Positions 1 through 9,070 of a DNA stretch of 64,000 nucleotides are shown here, in pieces; position 1 is the stretch's first letter; every line of letters begins with the position of its first letter. The position numbers and the translations under genes were made by a program. This DNA is from Leptospira sp. WS39.C2 (GTDB taxonomy: Bacteria; Spirochaetota; Leptospiria; Leptospirales; Leptospiraceae): assembly GCF_040833965.1 (NCBI RefSeq), contig NZ_CP162142.1, positions 2,629,001-2,693,000 of the forward strand, written 5' to 3'. The notes below the pieces were generated by a model. That model had not been told where the DNA came from, searched no databases, and saw only the letters and a program-made list of their open reading frames with translations.

Positions 1-618
1 ACAAAACTACCAAATACAATGTCATTTGCAGAAGGAGCAACAATCAGTTTTGGAGGACTCACTGCAATTGATTTCATTGAAAAATGTAAAATTCAAAATA
101 ACCAAACAATAGTGATTTACGGCGCGTCAGGATCGGTCGGTTCCGCTGCAATTCAATTGGCAAAACATTTTGGTGCAAAAGTAACAGCAGTGTGTAGCCA
201 AGGTAACTTTGAACTAGTGAAGTCACTCGGTGCAGATGAGGCCATCAATTACGAAACTTTTTTATCTCAAAAGAATACTTTGAAGTATGATATTGTATTT
301 GAATGTGTTGGCAAAACTGAAATTAACACAGATTTGTTATTTTTAAAAAAAGGTGGAAATTTAGTGTTAGTTGGTGCTTCCTTTGCTCAAATGTGGGAAT
401 CAATCTGGATTTCATTATTCAAACGTATCAAAATTCATATTGGCCCAATCAAAGAAACCTTAGACAATCTCAATTTTTTACTCACACTGGTTAATCTTGG
501 AAAATACAAGGTGAACATTGATCGAACTTATCCCTTAGAAGAAATGGTAGAAGCTCATCGTTATGTAGAAGCTGGTCATAAAAAAGGAAATGTTGCTATC
601 GAGGTAGCGAAGCTATAA
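1..618 (+). CDS. Zinc-free MDR/quinone oxidoreductase, C-terminal part
   Basis: The reading frame is already open at base 1, so this is the C-terminal portion (about 205 residues visible) of a medium-chain dehydrogenase/reductase; the ATG at 19 is most likely internal. The NAD(P)-binding Rossmann loop is clear (YGASGSVGSAAIQLAK), followed by the family's GADEAINY segment, and no zinc-ligand cysteines are seen in the visible part. Family members reduce quinones, enones or aldehydes with NAD(P)H in the cytoplasm; the substrate here cannot be told. It is followed directly by a strong hairpin and has no co-directional neighbour downstream. Confidence 0.85.
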   Translation, partial: TKLPNTMSFAEGATISFGGLTAIDFIEKCKIQNNQTIVIYGASGSVGSAAIQLAKHFGAKVTAVCSQGNFELVKSLGADEAINYETFLSQKNTLKYDIVFECVGKTEINTDLLFLKKGGNLVLVGASFAQMWESIWISLFKRIKIHIGPIKETLDNLNFLLTLVNLGKYKVNIDRTYPLEEMVEAHRYVEAGHKKGNVAIEVAKL

Positions 619-630
619 AAAGAGATTAAA

Positions 631-660
631 AAACCCACCTAATTTTAATTAGGTAGGTTT
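631..660. terminator. Hairpin terminator between convergent genes
   Basis: Two 14-base arms (631-644 and 647-660, one mismatch) form a near-perfect hairpin with a 2-base loop. Read on the minus strand the hairpin runs into a T-rich stretch, as expected of an intrinsic terminator for the cysteine-rich gene at 670-957. It probably also stops transcription from the plus-strand oxidoreductase. Confidence 0.85.
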
Positions 661-669
661 CTGAAAACA

Positions 670-957
670 TTAATTGAATTTAAGAGTTGGTTGGTTGTTT
701 TGTTTCTTTGTTCCCAAGATCGTTAAATCTTCATATCCCCTTTCAGCTTTACAAACTTTCACATTGGCTGCTGTTGAACAAGAGGAAGTTCCAGAAATTT
801 TACAACCTTTGTCTTCGCATGCTCTTCTATCTTTTCCTCGGCATTGTTGGCAACCGTTTGTGCTTCCACTACCACACAAAAAACAATCTTCTGCAAACAC
901 GGCGGTTGATGAAAAGAATACAACCAACGCAAAACTAAACGTGACCAATGTTCTCAT
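670..957 (-). CDS. Small secreted cysteine-rich protein
   Basis: 95 residues with a clear Sec signal peptide (hydrophobic core, cleavage near AVFA-ED), so the mature protein of about 73 residues should be periplasmic or exported. The mature part holds nine cysteines, including CFLC and CQQC pairs, in a Gly/Ser-rich context, suggesting disulfide bonding or metal binding. An AGGAG ribosome-binding site lies a few bases before the ATG at 957. No family is recognised. The ORFs on the opposite strand are shadows. It is a single-gene unit ended by the hairpin at 631-660. Confidence 0.75.
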   Translation of the reverse strand: MRTLVTFSFALVVFFSSTAVFAEDCFLCGSGSTNGCQQCRGKDRRACEDKGCKISGTSSCSTAANVKVCKAERGYEDLTILGTKKQNNQPTLKFN

Positions 958-1039
958 ATATTCTCCTACTTAACAACCAAGGTATGGTCGATAAGAAGCA
1001 AAATCATACTTATGGTAAATTTTTTGACAAACATATTTT

Positions 1040-1885
1040 TCATCGTGGTGTTGTGGGAATCACGTAAAAAAGTATCGCAAAAAAATGACAAATACTTCCT
1101 GAAAGTACAAACAGATGCCAAATGGCATGGTTCATCGGCAAACGGTCCCAAAGATAAAAAATAACTCCAAAAGTATAACTCAAACCTCCAGCAACTAACC
1201 AAGTCATCCCACCCACACCGATGGCTGTTCGGATGTCTTTCATCACAAAAATCGCAAGCCATCCCATGAAGATGTAAACAGCAACTCGAACTCCGCTATA
1301 CTTTCCTGGAAAAACTAATAATAATACTACACCTATCAATGCTAAAATCCAAATGATGCCAAACAATAACCATCCATATTCTGAATTTTCTCGCAAACTA
1401 ACAAGCGTAAATGGAGTGTATGTACCTGCAATTAAGAGGTATATGGATGCATGATCAATCACTTTGAAGATACGTTTTGTTGCCGTGTGGTAAATCCCAT
1501 GGTACAAAGTGGAAGCCAAATAAAGAATTATAAGTGTAGCGCCATAAATGGCTGAACTGACTATATGCCAGACATCACCATACAAAACCGCCATTGTAAG
1601 TAAAACAGATAATCCAGCGATACTTAATCCACCTCCAATTCCATGAGTCACGGCATTCGCGATTTCATGACCAATGGAATACTCATGAACTGTATCAATC
1701 AGATCTTTAATCGGTGATAAAGTTTCATTGGTTTTATTAGTATTTATTGGTAATGGTAATTTTTTAGAATTTTGATTTTTCGAAGTTACTTTTGAAGGAG
1801 AAGTTGAAATTCGTTTGGAGTTTTTTTTGGCCGAAGGTTTCTTTTTTTTTGGAGAAGGTTTATCTTTTGCTGATTTGGCTTTCAT
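1040..1885 (-). CDS. Hemolysin III / PAQR-family membrane protein with basic N-terminal tail
   Basis: 281 residues. From about residue 68 the protein matches the bacterial hemolysin III (YqfA/PAQR) family, with seven predicted membrane helices and the conserved STLYHGIYH segment, a DHASIY motif and a late HLFVLSGSICHF segment carrying the candidate metal-binding histidines. Function of bacterial members is uncertain: some are called hemolysins, others affect membrane energetics. What is odd is the first 60 or so residues, rich in Lys, Ser and Pro (for example KKKKPSAKKNSKR), which typical members of about 215 residues lack. The ATG at 1885 is the only start giving this tail; a later start is possible but no other ATG precedes the family core closely. 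Confidence 0.88.
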   Translation of the reverse strand: MKAKSAKDKPSPKKKKPSAKKNSKRISTSPSKVTSKNQNSKKLPLPINTNKTNETLSPIKDLIDTVHEYSIGHEIANAVTHGIGGGLSIAGLSVLLTMAVLYGDVWHIVSSAIYGATLIILYLASTLYHGIYHTATKRIFKVIDHASIYLLIAGTYTPFTLVSLRENSEYGWLLFGIIWILALIGVVLLLVFPGKYSGVRVAVYIFMGWLAIFVMKDIRTAIGVGGMTWLVAGGLSYTFGVIFYLWDRLPMNHAIWHLFVLSGSICHFFAILFYVIPTTPR

Positions 1886-2137
1886 TCGTATTGACTACTT
1901 ATATGTCACTTTACTTTCATAAGAAGGTCAATCGAAAGAAAGGTTTCAAAAAATATTAAAAACAGAATCAAAAATATCACTTTTTTCGAACAATAGACAA
2001 AATTTGTGAATTTTAACATGGAATAGAATGAGTTTAAAGAATCGATTCCCCAAAGGAGAACCGATCTAAACATTGTTTCGATTATTGAATGTGTCTTAGG
2101 AAGAAATCAATACCCATTTACGATTCTTTTGATCTGA

Positions 2138-2467
2138 TCATTCGGAATCTTTCGTTTGTTTTTTTTGATTCCCCTGTTTTTTCTTATCTTTGGCTTTTTC
2201 CTTCATTTTTTCTTTTTGGTCCATACGTTTCTCTTTAAGTTCATCAAAGGAAACAGATCCATCTCCATCTTTGTCTAATTCTTGGAAAAAACCATCGTGG
2301 TACTTTTGCCATTCTTCTTTGGATATTTTTTTATCCCCGTCCGTATCCATTTTTTTGAAATGATCAGCTGCCATCATCATTTTGCCTTGGCCATCTTTAT
2401 CACGTGAAAACAAAGAAGGCACAGCAAATAAAGTGAACCCTAATAGAATCGTCAGAATTTTTTTCAT
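2138..2467 (-). CDS. Secreted EF-hand calcium-binding protein
   Basis: 109 residues with a signal peptide (residues 1 to about 21). Two canonical 12-residue EF-hand loops are seen: residues 41-52 (DTDGDKKISKEE) and 65-76 (DKDGDGSVSFDE), each with Asp at positions 1, 3 and 5 and Glu at 12. The C-terminal 30 residues are a Lys/Glu/Gln-rich tail. It is probably a periplasmic calcium-binding or sensor protein; partners are unknown. It stands alone, with no gene within 250 bp on the same strand. Confidence 0.85.
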   Translation of the reverse strand: MKKILTILLGFTLFAVPSLFSRDKDGQGKMMMAADHFKKMDTDGDKKISKEEWQKYHDGFFQELDKDGDGSVSFDELKEKRMDQKEKMKEKAKDKKKQGNQKKQTKDSE

Positions 2468-2625
2468 AAAAAAACCTCTGCTGAATCGTTAAGCCATTTT
2501 GGAACCGAGTCAACATATTCCTTAGAAATAATTCACTTTCGCTTTTCTAAAATGGCATATTTTTGTGATTTCCTAACGACATTTGTTTGTTTATCCTCTC
2601 TGTATCCTTCTCCTCGGCATTTGAA

Positions 2626-3807
2626 ATGAACCTTAAACAAACTTCCATCCATTTCATTTTTTTCACCTTAACTTTCGTTAACTCTAGCATCCTGTCGGAA
2701 CCAACGAAGATTGAAATATGCCCCAAACCCATTTTAGATCGTGAATGGCAAATCACAACGAATCTAGAAACAGGATTTGATCAAAATCAGTTTTGTCGGT
2801 ATATAAATGAAATTGCCTCCAAAGACAGCGAATTCCATTCGTTTCTCATTGAAAGGCATGGAAAAATTGTAACCGAAGTATACAATACAAGAGCCGACCA
2901 CCCATTTAACAAACGATATGGCACAAGGTTCCCATTCGACGGAGAAACTCAGTTTGATACAAATACTTTACATGATGTTAGGTCTGTTAGTAAATCCGTT
3001 GTTTCTTTACTTTTTGGAATTGCCATCGATAAAAAAATAATCGATGGAGTGGATGTTTCAGTACTTTCGTATTATCCAAACTTAGAAATATCTCTAAACG
3101 ATCCCAAACAAAACATTACATGGAAACACCTTCTAACGATGAGTAGTGGCCTCGATTGGGAAGAATGGAGGTATGGATTTATATTCAGTGATGAAACACG
3201 TCTTCTTTGGAAAAAAGACTTAACCCAATTCTTTTTTGACAGAGACTTGCTCCATTCACAAGGAACTAAATTCAATTATAATGGAGGTGGAACGTCTGTT
3301 CTTTCTGATATCTTAACTAAAAAAACTAATAAATCTTTAAAAGAACTAGCGAAAGAATGGTTATTCACTCCATTAGAGATTCAAAACTTTGAATGGGTAG
3401 AGGACAGGAATGGAAGAGCACTTGCCCATGTTGGCCTTAGATTAAGGCCAAGGGATATGTTAAAATTGGGAAGGTTAGTCTTAAATGGAGGACATTGGAA
3501 AGGAAAACAAATTGTCTCCAAACAATGGATAAATGATTCCCTTAAAAAACATATCAATTCCGAAGTTAAAATATTCCGTAAGGATGGAGTTGCACTATTC
3601 TACGGATACCAATGGTGGCTTGGAGAAACTATTTTGGCAGAGAAAAAAATTCCATGGTCAGTTGCACTTGGGAATGGTGGGCAGCTCATTTTCGCCATCC
3701 CTAATTACGATATGGTTATTGTTACAACCGCCGGTGGTTATGGAGATCCAACTACTATCCAAAGGATTTTGGATACTGTCGAAAAAATATTAACCACCGT
3801 TAAGTGA
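2626..3807 (+). CDS. Beta-lactamase-family serine hydrolase (CubicO/class C fold), exported
   Basis: The open frame begins with a TTG at 2587, but the ATG at 2626 starts a normal signal peptide (MNLKQTSIHFIFF...), so 2626 is chosen (393 residues). The nucleophile motif SVSK (Ser120, Lys123) lies in the segment DVRSVSKSVVSLLFG, and the second element is FNYNGGGT, occupying the place of the YxN motif. A late GNGGQ replaces the KTG box. These belong to the COG1680 group of esterases, peptidases and penicillin-binding-like hydrolases; the natural substrate cannot be told. Predicted periplasmic. It converges with the acyl-CoA dehydrogenase gene 19 bp downstream. Confidence 0.88.
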   Translation: MNLKQTSIHFIFFTLTFVNSSILSEPTKIEICPKPILDREWQITTNLETGFDQNQFCRYINEIASKDSEFHSFLIERHGKIVTEVYNTRADHPFNKRYGTRFPFDGETQFDTNTLHDVRSVSKSVVSLLFGIAIDKKIIDGVDVSVLSYYPNLEISLNDPKQNITWKHLLTMSSGLDWEEWRYGFIFSDETRLLWKKDLTQFFFDRDLLHSQGTKFNYNGGGTSVLSDILTKKTNKSLKELAKEWLFTPLEIQNFEWVEDRNGRALAHVGLRLRPRDMLKLGRLVLNGGHWKGKQIVSKQWINDSLKKHINSEVKIFRKDGVALFYGYQWWLGETILAEKKIPWSVALGNGGQLIFAIPNYDMVIVTTAGGYGDPTTIQRILDTVEKILTTVK

Positions 3808-3826
3808 ATTTTTTCACTAGATTAGA

Positions 3827-5575
3827 TCATTCAAAGTATAAAATTCGATAGAGACAGGACTGAGCGATCGCTGCACTATCTATCACATAAGCCTTACAAT
3901 CTTTTTCCCAAATTTCTTTTTCAGCTGAGTCTTGAATTTTGGAAATTGATTTTTCGTATAACAGACTTGATATGAAACGAGTCATTTGAATCATCAGGTT
4001 CTCAGCAACTGTTTCTTTTTTTACCTCTTCCTGGATATTTCGCATTACACGAATGGATTCTTCCAATACTCGTTCTTGTTCTAATAAAAAAGGTGTTGGT
4101 TTTGGAATTTCTGCTTTCAAAGACGTTAGATATTTGCGAAAGTTCCCATCCCCAGCCATACCAGCAAGGATTGCGCCAGTTGCGATTCGGACATGGATTT
4201 GTGAAGTACCTTCATAAATCGTATTGATACGTGAATCTCGAAACATCCGAGAAATATCGTAATCTTCAGTGTATCCAGCACCACCATACACTTGTACTGC
4301 TAGATTTGTACACTTGTGACCTTCTTCTGAACTATAATATTTTGCCATTGGAGTGAGAGTTGATGCAAGTGTGGACCAATATTTAACTTTTTCATCTTTT
4401 CTAATTTCCCTGTCTTCCTTACCTGCTTTTTCCAATCGGATTTGGTGGTGTTGGTACATATCAATCACACGGGCTGTTTCTAAAGTGAGGAGTCGCATAG
4501 CATTTGTTTCGCGTTTAATTTTATGAATCATTTCAGCAACTGCAGGAATTTCACCAATGGTTTTTCCAAATTGCCTTCTTTCATTTGCATATTTCACTGA
4601 TTCAAAATAAGCAGCAGCTCCACCACCACATCCGCCGGAAGCACTTACAAGGCGCATAAAATTTGTCATACCAGCTGTATAACGAGTGAGTCCAAGTCCT
4701 TCTTCCCCTAATATTTCACCGTAACTATTGTCATAAACAATCTCACATGTGGGAGAACCATGTAGCCCCATTTTTTTCTCGATTCCAGCCACTAAAATGT
4801 CAGAACTTTTTACTAAAAAAACAGAAAGGCCCCTCGCTCCACCATCTGGTTTTCCTGTCCTTGCTAGCGTCAATAATAGAGCCGGGTATTCGCCAAGCCC
4901 ACATCCTTGGGAAATAAAACGTTTAGTTCCTGTTAATCGATAACTTCCATCGTCTTGTTTGACGGCAACAGTCCTTACACTATTCAAATCGGATCCAAAA
5001 TCAGGTTCTGTTAAAGACATGGCAAACAAACATTCACCTGTTGCGGCCTTTGTCGCATAACTTTCAATTTGTTCTTTTGTACCAAATCGAGAAACAATTT
5101 GTGCTAAATTAAGAAGGGTTGTTGTCATACAAAAAGCAACATCAGCCCGAGCCATAATCATCGCATAAATCGCACCAACTGTAGCAGGAAAATTCAAACC
5201 ACCTGCCTCTCTTGGAAGTGAATATCCCATAAGACCTGTGTTTCGAAATTTTTCATATATTTCGATCGTTTCTTTTGGAAATATCACCTTTCCATTTTCA
5301 TATTTTAATTCATTACGATCCATAATTTGTGATTTTTGAGATACATCTTTTCCGAAAAAATCACCCATGGCATCTAAACTTGAAGTGTACAATTCCATCG
5401 CTTCTTCTAAAGTAGAAGGTGCCATTTCATAGCGCGAATTGTTGGTTTCTGAATACACTTTGTGATCAAAAAATCCTTCTCCTTCGGTTTCTTTTACAAT
5501 TGATTCCCAATCGATTAGTTGGTTGTATATCAATTGTAAATCTTTATCATCTGAAAAATAATTATTTGCGATCAT
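3827..5575 (-). CDS. Acyl-CoA dehydrogenase
   Basis: 582 residues, longer than the 380-residue medium-chain enzymes, with extra N- and C-terminal helical regions. FAD-dependent alpha,beta-dehydrogenation of acyl-CoA is inferred from the segment AMSLTEPDFGSDL in the middle domain and from the C-terminal NTIYEGTSQI, where the Glu of YEGTS sits at the usual catalytic-base position. Cytoplasmic. It lies 10 bp downstream of fadH on the same strand, so the two form an operon for beta-oxidation that also handles unsaturated fatty acids. Regulation is probably by the divergent TetR gene. Confidence 0.93.
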   Translation of the reverse strand: MIANNYFSDDKDLQLIYNQLIDWESIVKETEGEGFFDHKVYSETNNSRYEMAPSTLEEAMELYTSSLDAMGDFFGKDVSQKSQIMDRNELKYENGKVIFPKETIEIYEKFRNTGLMGYSLPREAGGLNFPATVGAIYAMIMARADVAFCMTTTLLNLAQIVSRFGTKEQIESYATKAATGECLFAMSLTEPDFGSDLNSVRTVAVKQDDGSYRLTGTKRFISQGCGLGEYPALLLTLARTGKPDGGARGLSVFLVKSSDILVAGIEKKMGLHGSPTCEIVYDNSYGEILGEEGLGLTRYTAGMTNFMRLVSASGGCGGGAAAYFESVKYANERRQFGKTIGEIPAVAEMIHKIKRETNAMRLLTLETARVIDMYQHHQIRLEKAGKEDREIRKDEKVKYWSTLASTLTPMAKYYSSEEGHKCTNLAVQVYGGAGYTEDYDISRMFRDSRINTIYEGTSQIHVRIATGAILAGMAGDGNFRKYLTSLKAEIPKPTPFLLEQERVLEESIRVMRNIQEEVKKETVAENLMIQMTRFISSLLYEKSISKIQDSAEKEIWEKDCKAYVIDSAAIAQSCLYRILYFE

Positions 5576-5585
5576 ATTTGTCTCC

Positions 5586-7580
5586 TTAAATACTGTAAGC
5601 TGCTTCTAGTCCTTCGAAAAATGCTCGTTTGGCGTCGATATTTTTAGCATCTTTTGCCCCACCGATTAAAATACTTTTTTTGTTTGGAAATTGTTTTACA
5701 AACTCTTCATACAATGAATTTTCTTTTTCCTGTCCTACACATAATATAATCGAATCACATGGGTATAAAAACTCTTCGCCATTTTTAAATTCAACAAGAA
5801 GTCCATCTTTTGTTACCTCTTTATAACTTAAACCTTGGAAAAACTCAACACCAACTGATTCTAATTCTTGTTTCAGTGCCCAGAATGTTGTTGGTCCTAA
5901 TCCAGCTCCATGTTTTCCATTCCTTCGGAACACTGCTACTTTCCGTGTCGATTTTTCTGGTTGTACCACTGCATTTGTGAAAGATGAAATATTATATTTT
6001 TTATCATAGGATTCTAACGTTGGATCATTTTCTTCCGTTAATCGGTGTGCCACATCAACTCCAATTCCACCACCTCCAATAACAGCTACTTGTTTTCCAG
6101 GAACAAATTTTCCAGTTAGATAATCTGCGTAACTCCCATGAGGTAATAATTCAAGACCTTTCAATTGAAATTCTCTTGGAATCACACCACTTGCAAAGAT
6201 TACAACATCTGAGTTTTTGGCTTTGATATTATCCAACGTTGCTTCTGTATTCAATTGTACAGTCACACCAATCGCATTTAGTTCATTTTTAAAAAATCGA
6301 ATTGTTTCATTAAATTCAGATTTTCCAGGTATATGGGATGCTAACTGGAATTGGCCGCCAATTTGGTCGCGTTTTTCAAAAATTGTTACATCATGACCAA
6401 GTTCTTTTGCAGCTCTTGCTGCTTCTAATCCTGCTGGCCCTGTTCCGATGACTAAAACATTTTTAGGTGTTTTTGTTTTTATAATTTGGTATTTTTCTTC
6501 GTTCATTGCGATCGGATTAACGATGCAAGAAACGTGTTTTTCTTGGAATGCATGATCAAGGCATGCTTGGTTACAAGCTACACAAGTATTTATTCTTTCA
6601 GAATGTCCAGTCTGCAATTTTTGAACGATGAATGGATCAGCAAGAAATGGTCTAGCCATCGAAATCATATCAACACTTTGTTCTGAGAATACTTTTTCAA
6701 TTGTAGATGCATCATTCACTCGATTGGAAGCAATGATGGGAATGCCAGGTGTATTTTCTTTGATCCGACGAGCGATGGGAACCCAAGCTCCTCTTGGAAC
6801 AAGTTGGCTTATGGTAGGTATTCTTGATTCATGCCATCCAATGCCAATATTGAGAGCAGTGGCATTTTCATCTCGAAGTGCATTGGATAATCCTATCACG
6901 TCTTCAAAACTTGGATTTCCTGGAATCAAGTCAATGCCTGACATTCGAAATATAATAGGAAACCCTTCCGGCAGATTTTTTTTAACGGCTCGTAAAACTT
7001 CGATCGAAAAGTTCATCCTTCGTTTTGTATCTCCACCAAAATAATCATCACGATGGTTGGTCACTGGTGAAAAAAATTGATTTAACAGGTAACCTTCACT
7101 ACCCATAATTTCCACGGCACCAAATCCAACTTCGTATGCAATTTTAGCAGAACGACCAAAATCTTCAATTGTTCTCCAACAATCATCTTCAGAAAGAGCC
7201 TTTGGCACATAACGATTGATTGGTGCTCTAATTGCCGATGGTGCAACACAATTCCGATCAAAGGCATATCGGCCAGCGTGGAATAATTGAGCACATAAGA
7301 TTCCCTTACCTTTTAAGGATTGGTTTAAAATTTTTAATTCATTTGCATGTTCAGGATTTAAAAATTGGAAAAAAGATTTTGAACCTTTCCCTTCTTCATT
7401 GACACTGATTCCACCAGTGACAATCATCCCAACACCACCTTCCAAACGTTTGCCATAAAAATTGGCCATACGATTGGCAACTCCAGTTTCCCCTTCCACT
7501 CCTAAATGCATAGATCCCATCAAAAATCGATTGGGTAGTGTCACATTCCCTAGTTGGATAGGTGTAAAGGCAGTATTCAT
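5586..7580 (-). CDS. fadH: 2,4-dienoyl-CoA reductase (FMN/4Fe-4S/FAD)
   Basis: 664 residues, close to the 672 of E. coli FadH. The N-terminal TIM barrel (1 to about 340) is of the old-yellow-enzyme type and carries the FadH active-site segments GSEGYLLNQF (Tyr) and GIGWHESR (His). A 4Fe-4S motif C-x2-C-x3-C-x11-C follows (CVACNQACLDH...C). Next come an FAD Rossmann fold (VIGTGPAGLEAA) and an NADPH-binding fold (VIGGGGIGVDVA). The enzyme removes double bonds of unsaturated acyl-CoA during beta-oxidation. It is the first gene of a two-gene operon with the acyl-CoA dehydrogenase; a palindrome lies 27 bp before its start codon. Confidence 0.93.
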   Translation of the reverse strand: MNTAFTPIQLGNVTLPNRFLMGSMHLGVEGETGVANRMANFYGKRLEGGVGMIVTGGISVNEEGKGSKSFFQFLNPEHANELKILNQSLKGKGILCAQLFHAGRYAFDRNCVAPSAIRAPINRYVPKALSEDDCWRTIEDFGRSAKIAYEVGFGAVEIMGSEGYLLNQFFSPVTNHRDDYFGGDTKRRMNFSIEVLRAVKKNLPEGFPIIFRMSGIDLIPGNPSFEDVIGLSNALRDENATALNIGIGWHESRIPTISQLVPRGAWVPIARRIKENTPGIPIIASNRVNDASTIEKVFSEQSVDMISMARPFLADPFIVQKLQTGHSERINTCVACNQACLDHAFQEKHVSCIVNPIAMNEEKYQIIKTKTPKNVLVIGTGPAGLEAARAAKELGHDVTIFEKRDQIGGQFQLASHIPGKSEFNETIRFFKNELNAIGVTVQLNTEATLDNIKAKNSDVVIFASGVIPREFQLKGLELLPHGSYADYLTGKFVPGKQVAVIGGGGIGVDVAHRLTEENDPTLESYDKKYNISSFTNAVVQPEKSTRKVAVFRRNGKHGAGLGPTTFWALKQELESVGVEFFQGLSYKEVTKDGLLVEFKNGEEFLYPCDSIILCVGQEKENSLYEEFVKQFPNKKSILIGGAKDAKNIDAKRAFFEGLEAAYSI

Positions 7581-7606
7581 AAAATTCCCTCAAAAAACGA
7601 ATTAAT

Positions 7607-7619
7607 TTACCATTGGTAA
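7607..7619. promoter_or_regulatory. Palindromic operator-like site 1 (TTACC-N3-GGTAA)
   Basis: The sequence TTACCattGGTAA is a perfect 5-3-5 inverted repeat 27 bp upstream of fadH. A second copy with the same arms lies 42 bp away (centre to centre), near the start of the divergent TetR gene. Matching palindromes in a divergent TetR promoter region are the usual sign of an autoregulated TetR operator; binding is inferred. Confidence 0.7.
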
Positions 7620-7648
7620 TATAATTAAAATTAGGAACAAGTATTAAA

Positions 7649-7661
7649 TTACCAACGGTAA
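7649..7661. promoter_or_regulatory. Palindromic operator-like site 2 (TTACC-N3-GGTAA)
   Basis: The sequence TTACCaacGGTAA has the same 5-base arms as the site at 7607-7619 and lies 45 bp upstream of the TetR start codon. The centre-to-centre distance of 42 bp is close to four helical turns, which would place both sites on the same DNA face. Confidence 0.7.
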
Positions 7662-7706
7662 ATATCTGGTAGTCAATTTATTGAATTCAATTCAAAATGA
7701 CCAGAA

Positions 7707-8360
7707 ATGGTAGCTAAAAAACAAAAAGGAAAAGGAAAAAAAGTAACACGAGTCGGCCGACCGAACAAATTGAACAGCGTTAATGTTCGAGAAACACTCA
7801 TCCAAGCAGGTGTCGAATTATTAGAAACAACTTCACTCGAAGAAATTTCATTAAGAAAAGTAGCCGCTAAAGCTGGAGTGAGTCATGTAGCAAGTTACCA
7901 TCACTTCGAAAACAAACATGCGTTATTTTCAGCAATCGCAGAAATTGGTTTCCAAAAATATTTTGAATCATATCAGATAGAATTACAAAAAACAGAACAA
8001 GACTTTAAAGGTCGTTACCGTGCTCTTGGATGGACCTATTTTCAATTTATCATGAATAATCGGCAGTTTGCGAGAATTATGTTTGGTGGAATGGGAGTTG
8101 AATCAAACCTAAATCCAACTTTGTCTTCTGTTTCGAGAAGAACCTATCGCCAGTTACATGAAATCATCCGTATGGGCCAAAACCTAGGGTATTTAGAAAA
8201 AGGCCAAACAAGAGAAAAAACATTGGCATCTTGGGCCATGATTCATGGAATTGCAATGTTGTTTTTAGAAGGCCGTTTACAAATGAAAAACGATACCAAA
8301 GAGATGGAAAAATTTATCCAAACTGTAACTGAATATGCTTATAATGGAATGAAAAGTTAA
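7707..8360 (+). CDS. TetR-family transcriptional regulator of the fadH operon (inferred)
   Basis: 217 residues. After a short basic tail (KKQKGKGKKVTRVGRP), a TetR DNA-binding domain spans residues about 20-70, with the helix-turn-helix ISLRKVAAKAGVSHVASYHHF. The remaining 145 residues form the helical ligand-binding domain, similar in layout to TetR_C regulators. It is divergent from fadH/acyl-CoA dehydrogenase across 126 bp containing two identical-arm palindromes, so it probably represses itself and that operon, with an acyl-CoA or fatty acid as likely effector (inference). Confidence 0.9.
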   Translation: MVAKKQKGKGKKVTRVGRPNKLNSVNVRETLIQAGVELLETTSLEEISLRKVAAKAGVSHVASYHHFENKHALFSAIAEIGFQKYFESYQIELQKTEQDFKGRYRALGWTYFQFIMNNRQFARIMFGGMGVESNLNPTLSSVSRRTYRQLHEIIRMGQNLGYLEKGQTREKTLASWAMIHGIAMLFLEGRLQMKNDTKEMEKFIQTVTEYAYNGMKS

Positions 8361-9023
8361 CTATTTTTTTTGTTCACATACTTCTGGAAAATAATTCAAG
8401 AGGTAGGAAATAGTAGCTTTTTTTGCTTCTCCCACCATCCAAGGAGTAAAATCTCCATAGGAACGATAAGAAAGTTTTAATAGAGAATCTGGAATAGAAA
8501 TAGCAACTCCGAAAATCTGATCCAAAATACTAAGGTTTGGTAGATGAAATCTTTCAACTAACCCTTGTTTCGTAAGATTAGCCAATTTTATGTCTAATTC
8601 TTGGCCAACTAAACGCATTTCTGGATTACTCATTCGGTATCCATAAATCAAACGAGGAAAAGCAATTTCTGAGTTGGTAACTTCGATAGCAACATCGATT
8701 GACCTTTCAATGTATTCTTTCCATGTATGAAACGTTTCATGATTCAAAGCAGTCAGTTTTTCGACCATACCTTCTGAATGTAACAAACGGATTCCGTGAA
8801 ATATCGCTTCTACGTTTGGAAAAAAATGATAAGCAGAAGGTCTAGGAATTTTAGCTTTTTTGCAAATATCAGCAAAACTAATCTCTTCAGGACTTTTTTC
8901 TTTTAACAGTTCAAACGCTATAGATAAAAGTTGAGCCCTTCGGTTCCTTCCTTGTTTACTTGTAAATTTAAACGGCCTTGAAGCAAGGTCAGGAGAGAGG
9001 GATGCGTCTACCAATTTATCCAT
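8361..9023 (-). CDS. TetR-family transcriptional regulator
   Basis: 220 residues. The helix-turn-helix is ISFADICKKAKIPRPSAYHFF (about residues 49-69), preceded by a basic arm (SKQGRNRRAQLL). The C-terminal helical domain differs from that of the TetR at 7707-8360 and gives no ligand hint. Its stop codon abuts the stop codon of that convergent gene (8360/8361). The target is unknown; the neighbouring ceramidase gene lies downstream and in the same direction as transcription enters it, separated by a strong terminator, so co-transcription is unlikely. Confidence 0.9.
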   Translation of the reverse strand: MDKLVDASLSPDLASRPFKFTSKQGRNRRAQLLSIAFELLKEKSPEEISFADICKKAKIPRPSAYHFFPNVEAIFHGIRLLHSEGMVEKLTALNHETFHTWKEYIERSIDVAIEVTNSEIAFPRLIYGYRMSNPEMRLVGQELDIKLANLTKQGLVERFHLPNLSILDQIFGVAISIPDSLLKLSYRSYGDFTPWMVGEAKKATISYLLNYFPEVCEQKK

Positions 9024-9070
9024 AGTACGAGCATCTTTCGCAATCCTAACTAGTCAATCCCGATGCAAAG

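Noticed and set aside
674..973. Plus-strand ORFs of 99 and 83 residues
   Set aside because: They are antisense to the cysteine-rich secreted protein, which has a signal peptide, a good ribosome-binding site and a terminator.
6628..7044. 138-residue plus-strand ORF
   Set aside because: It lies wholly inside fadH on the opposite strand, has no ribosome-binding site, and the fadH frame carries all conserved motifs.
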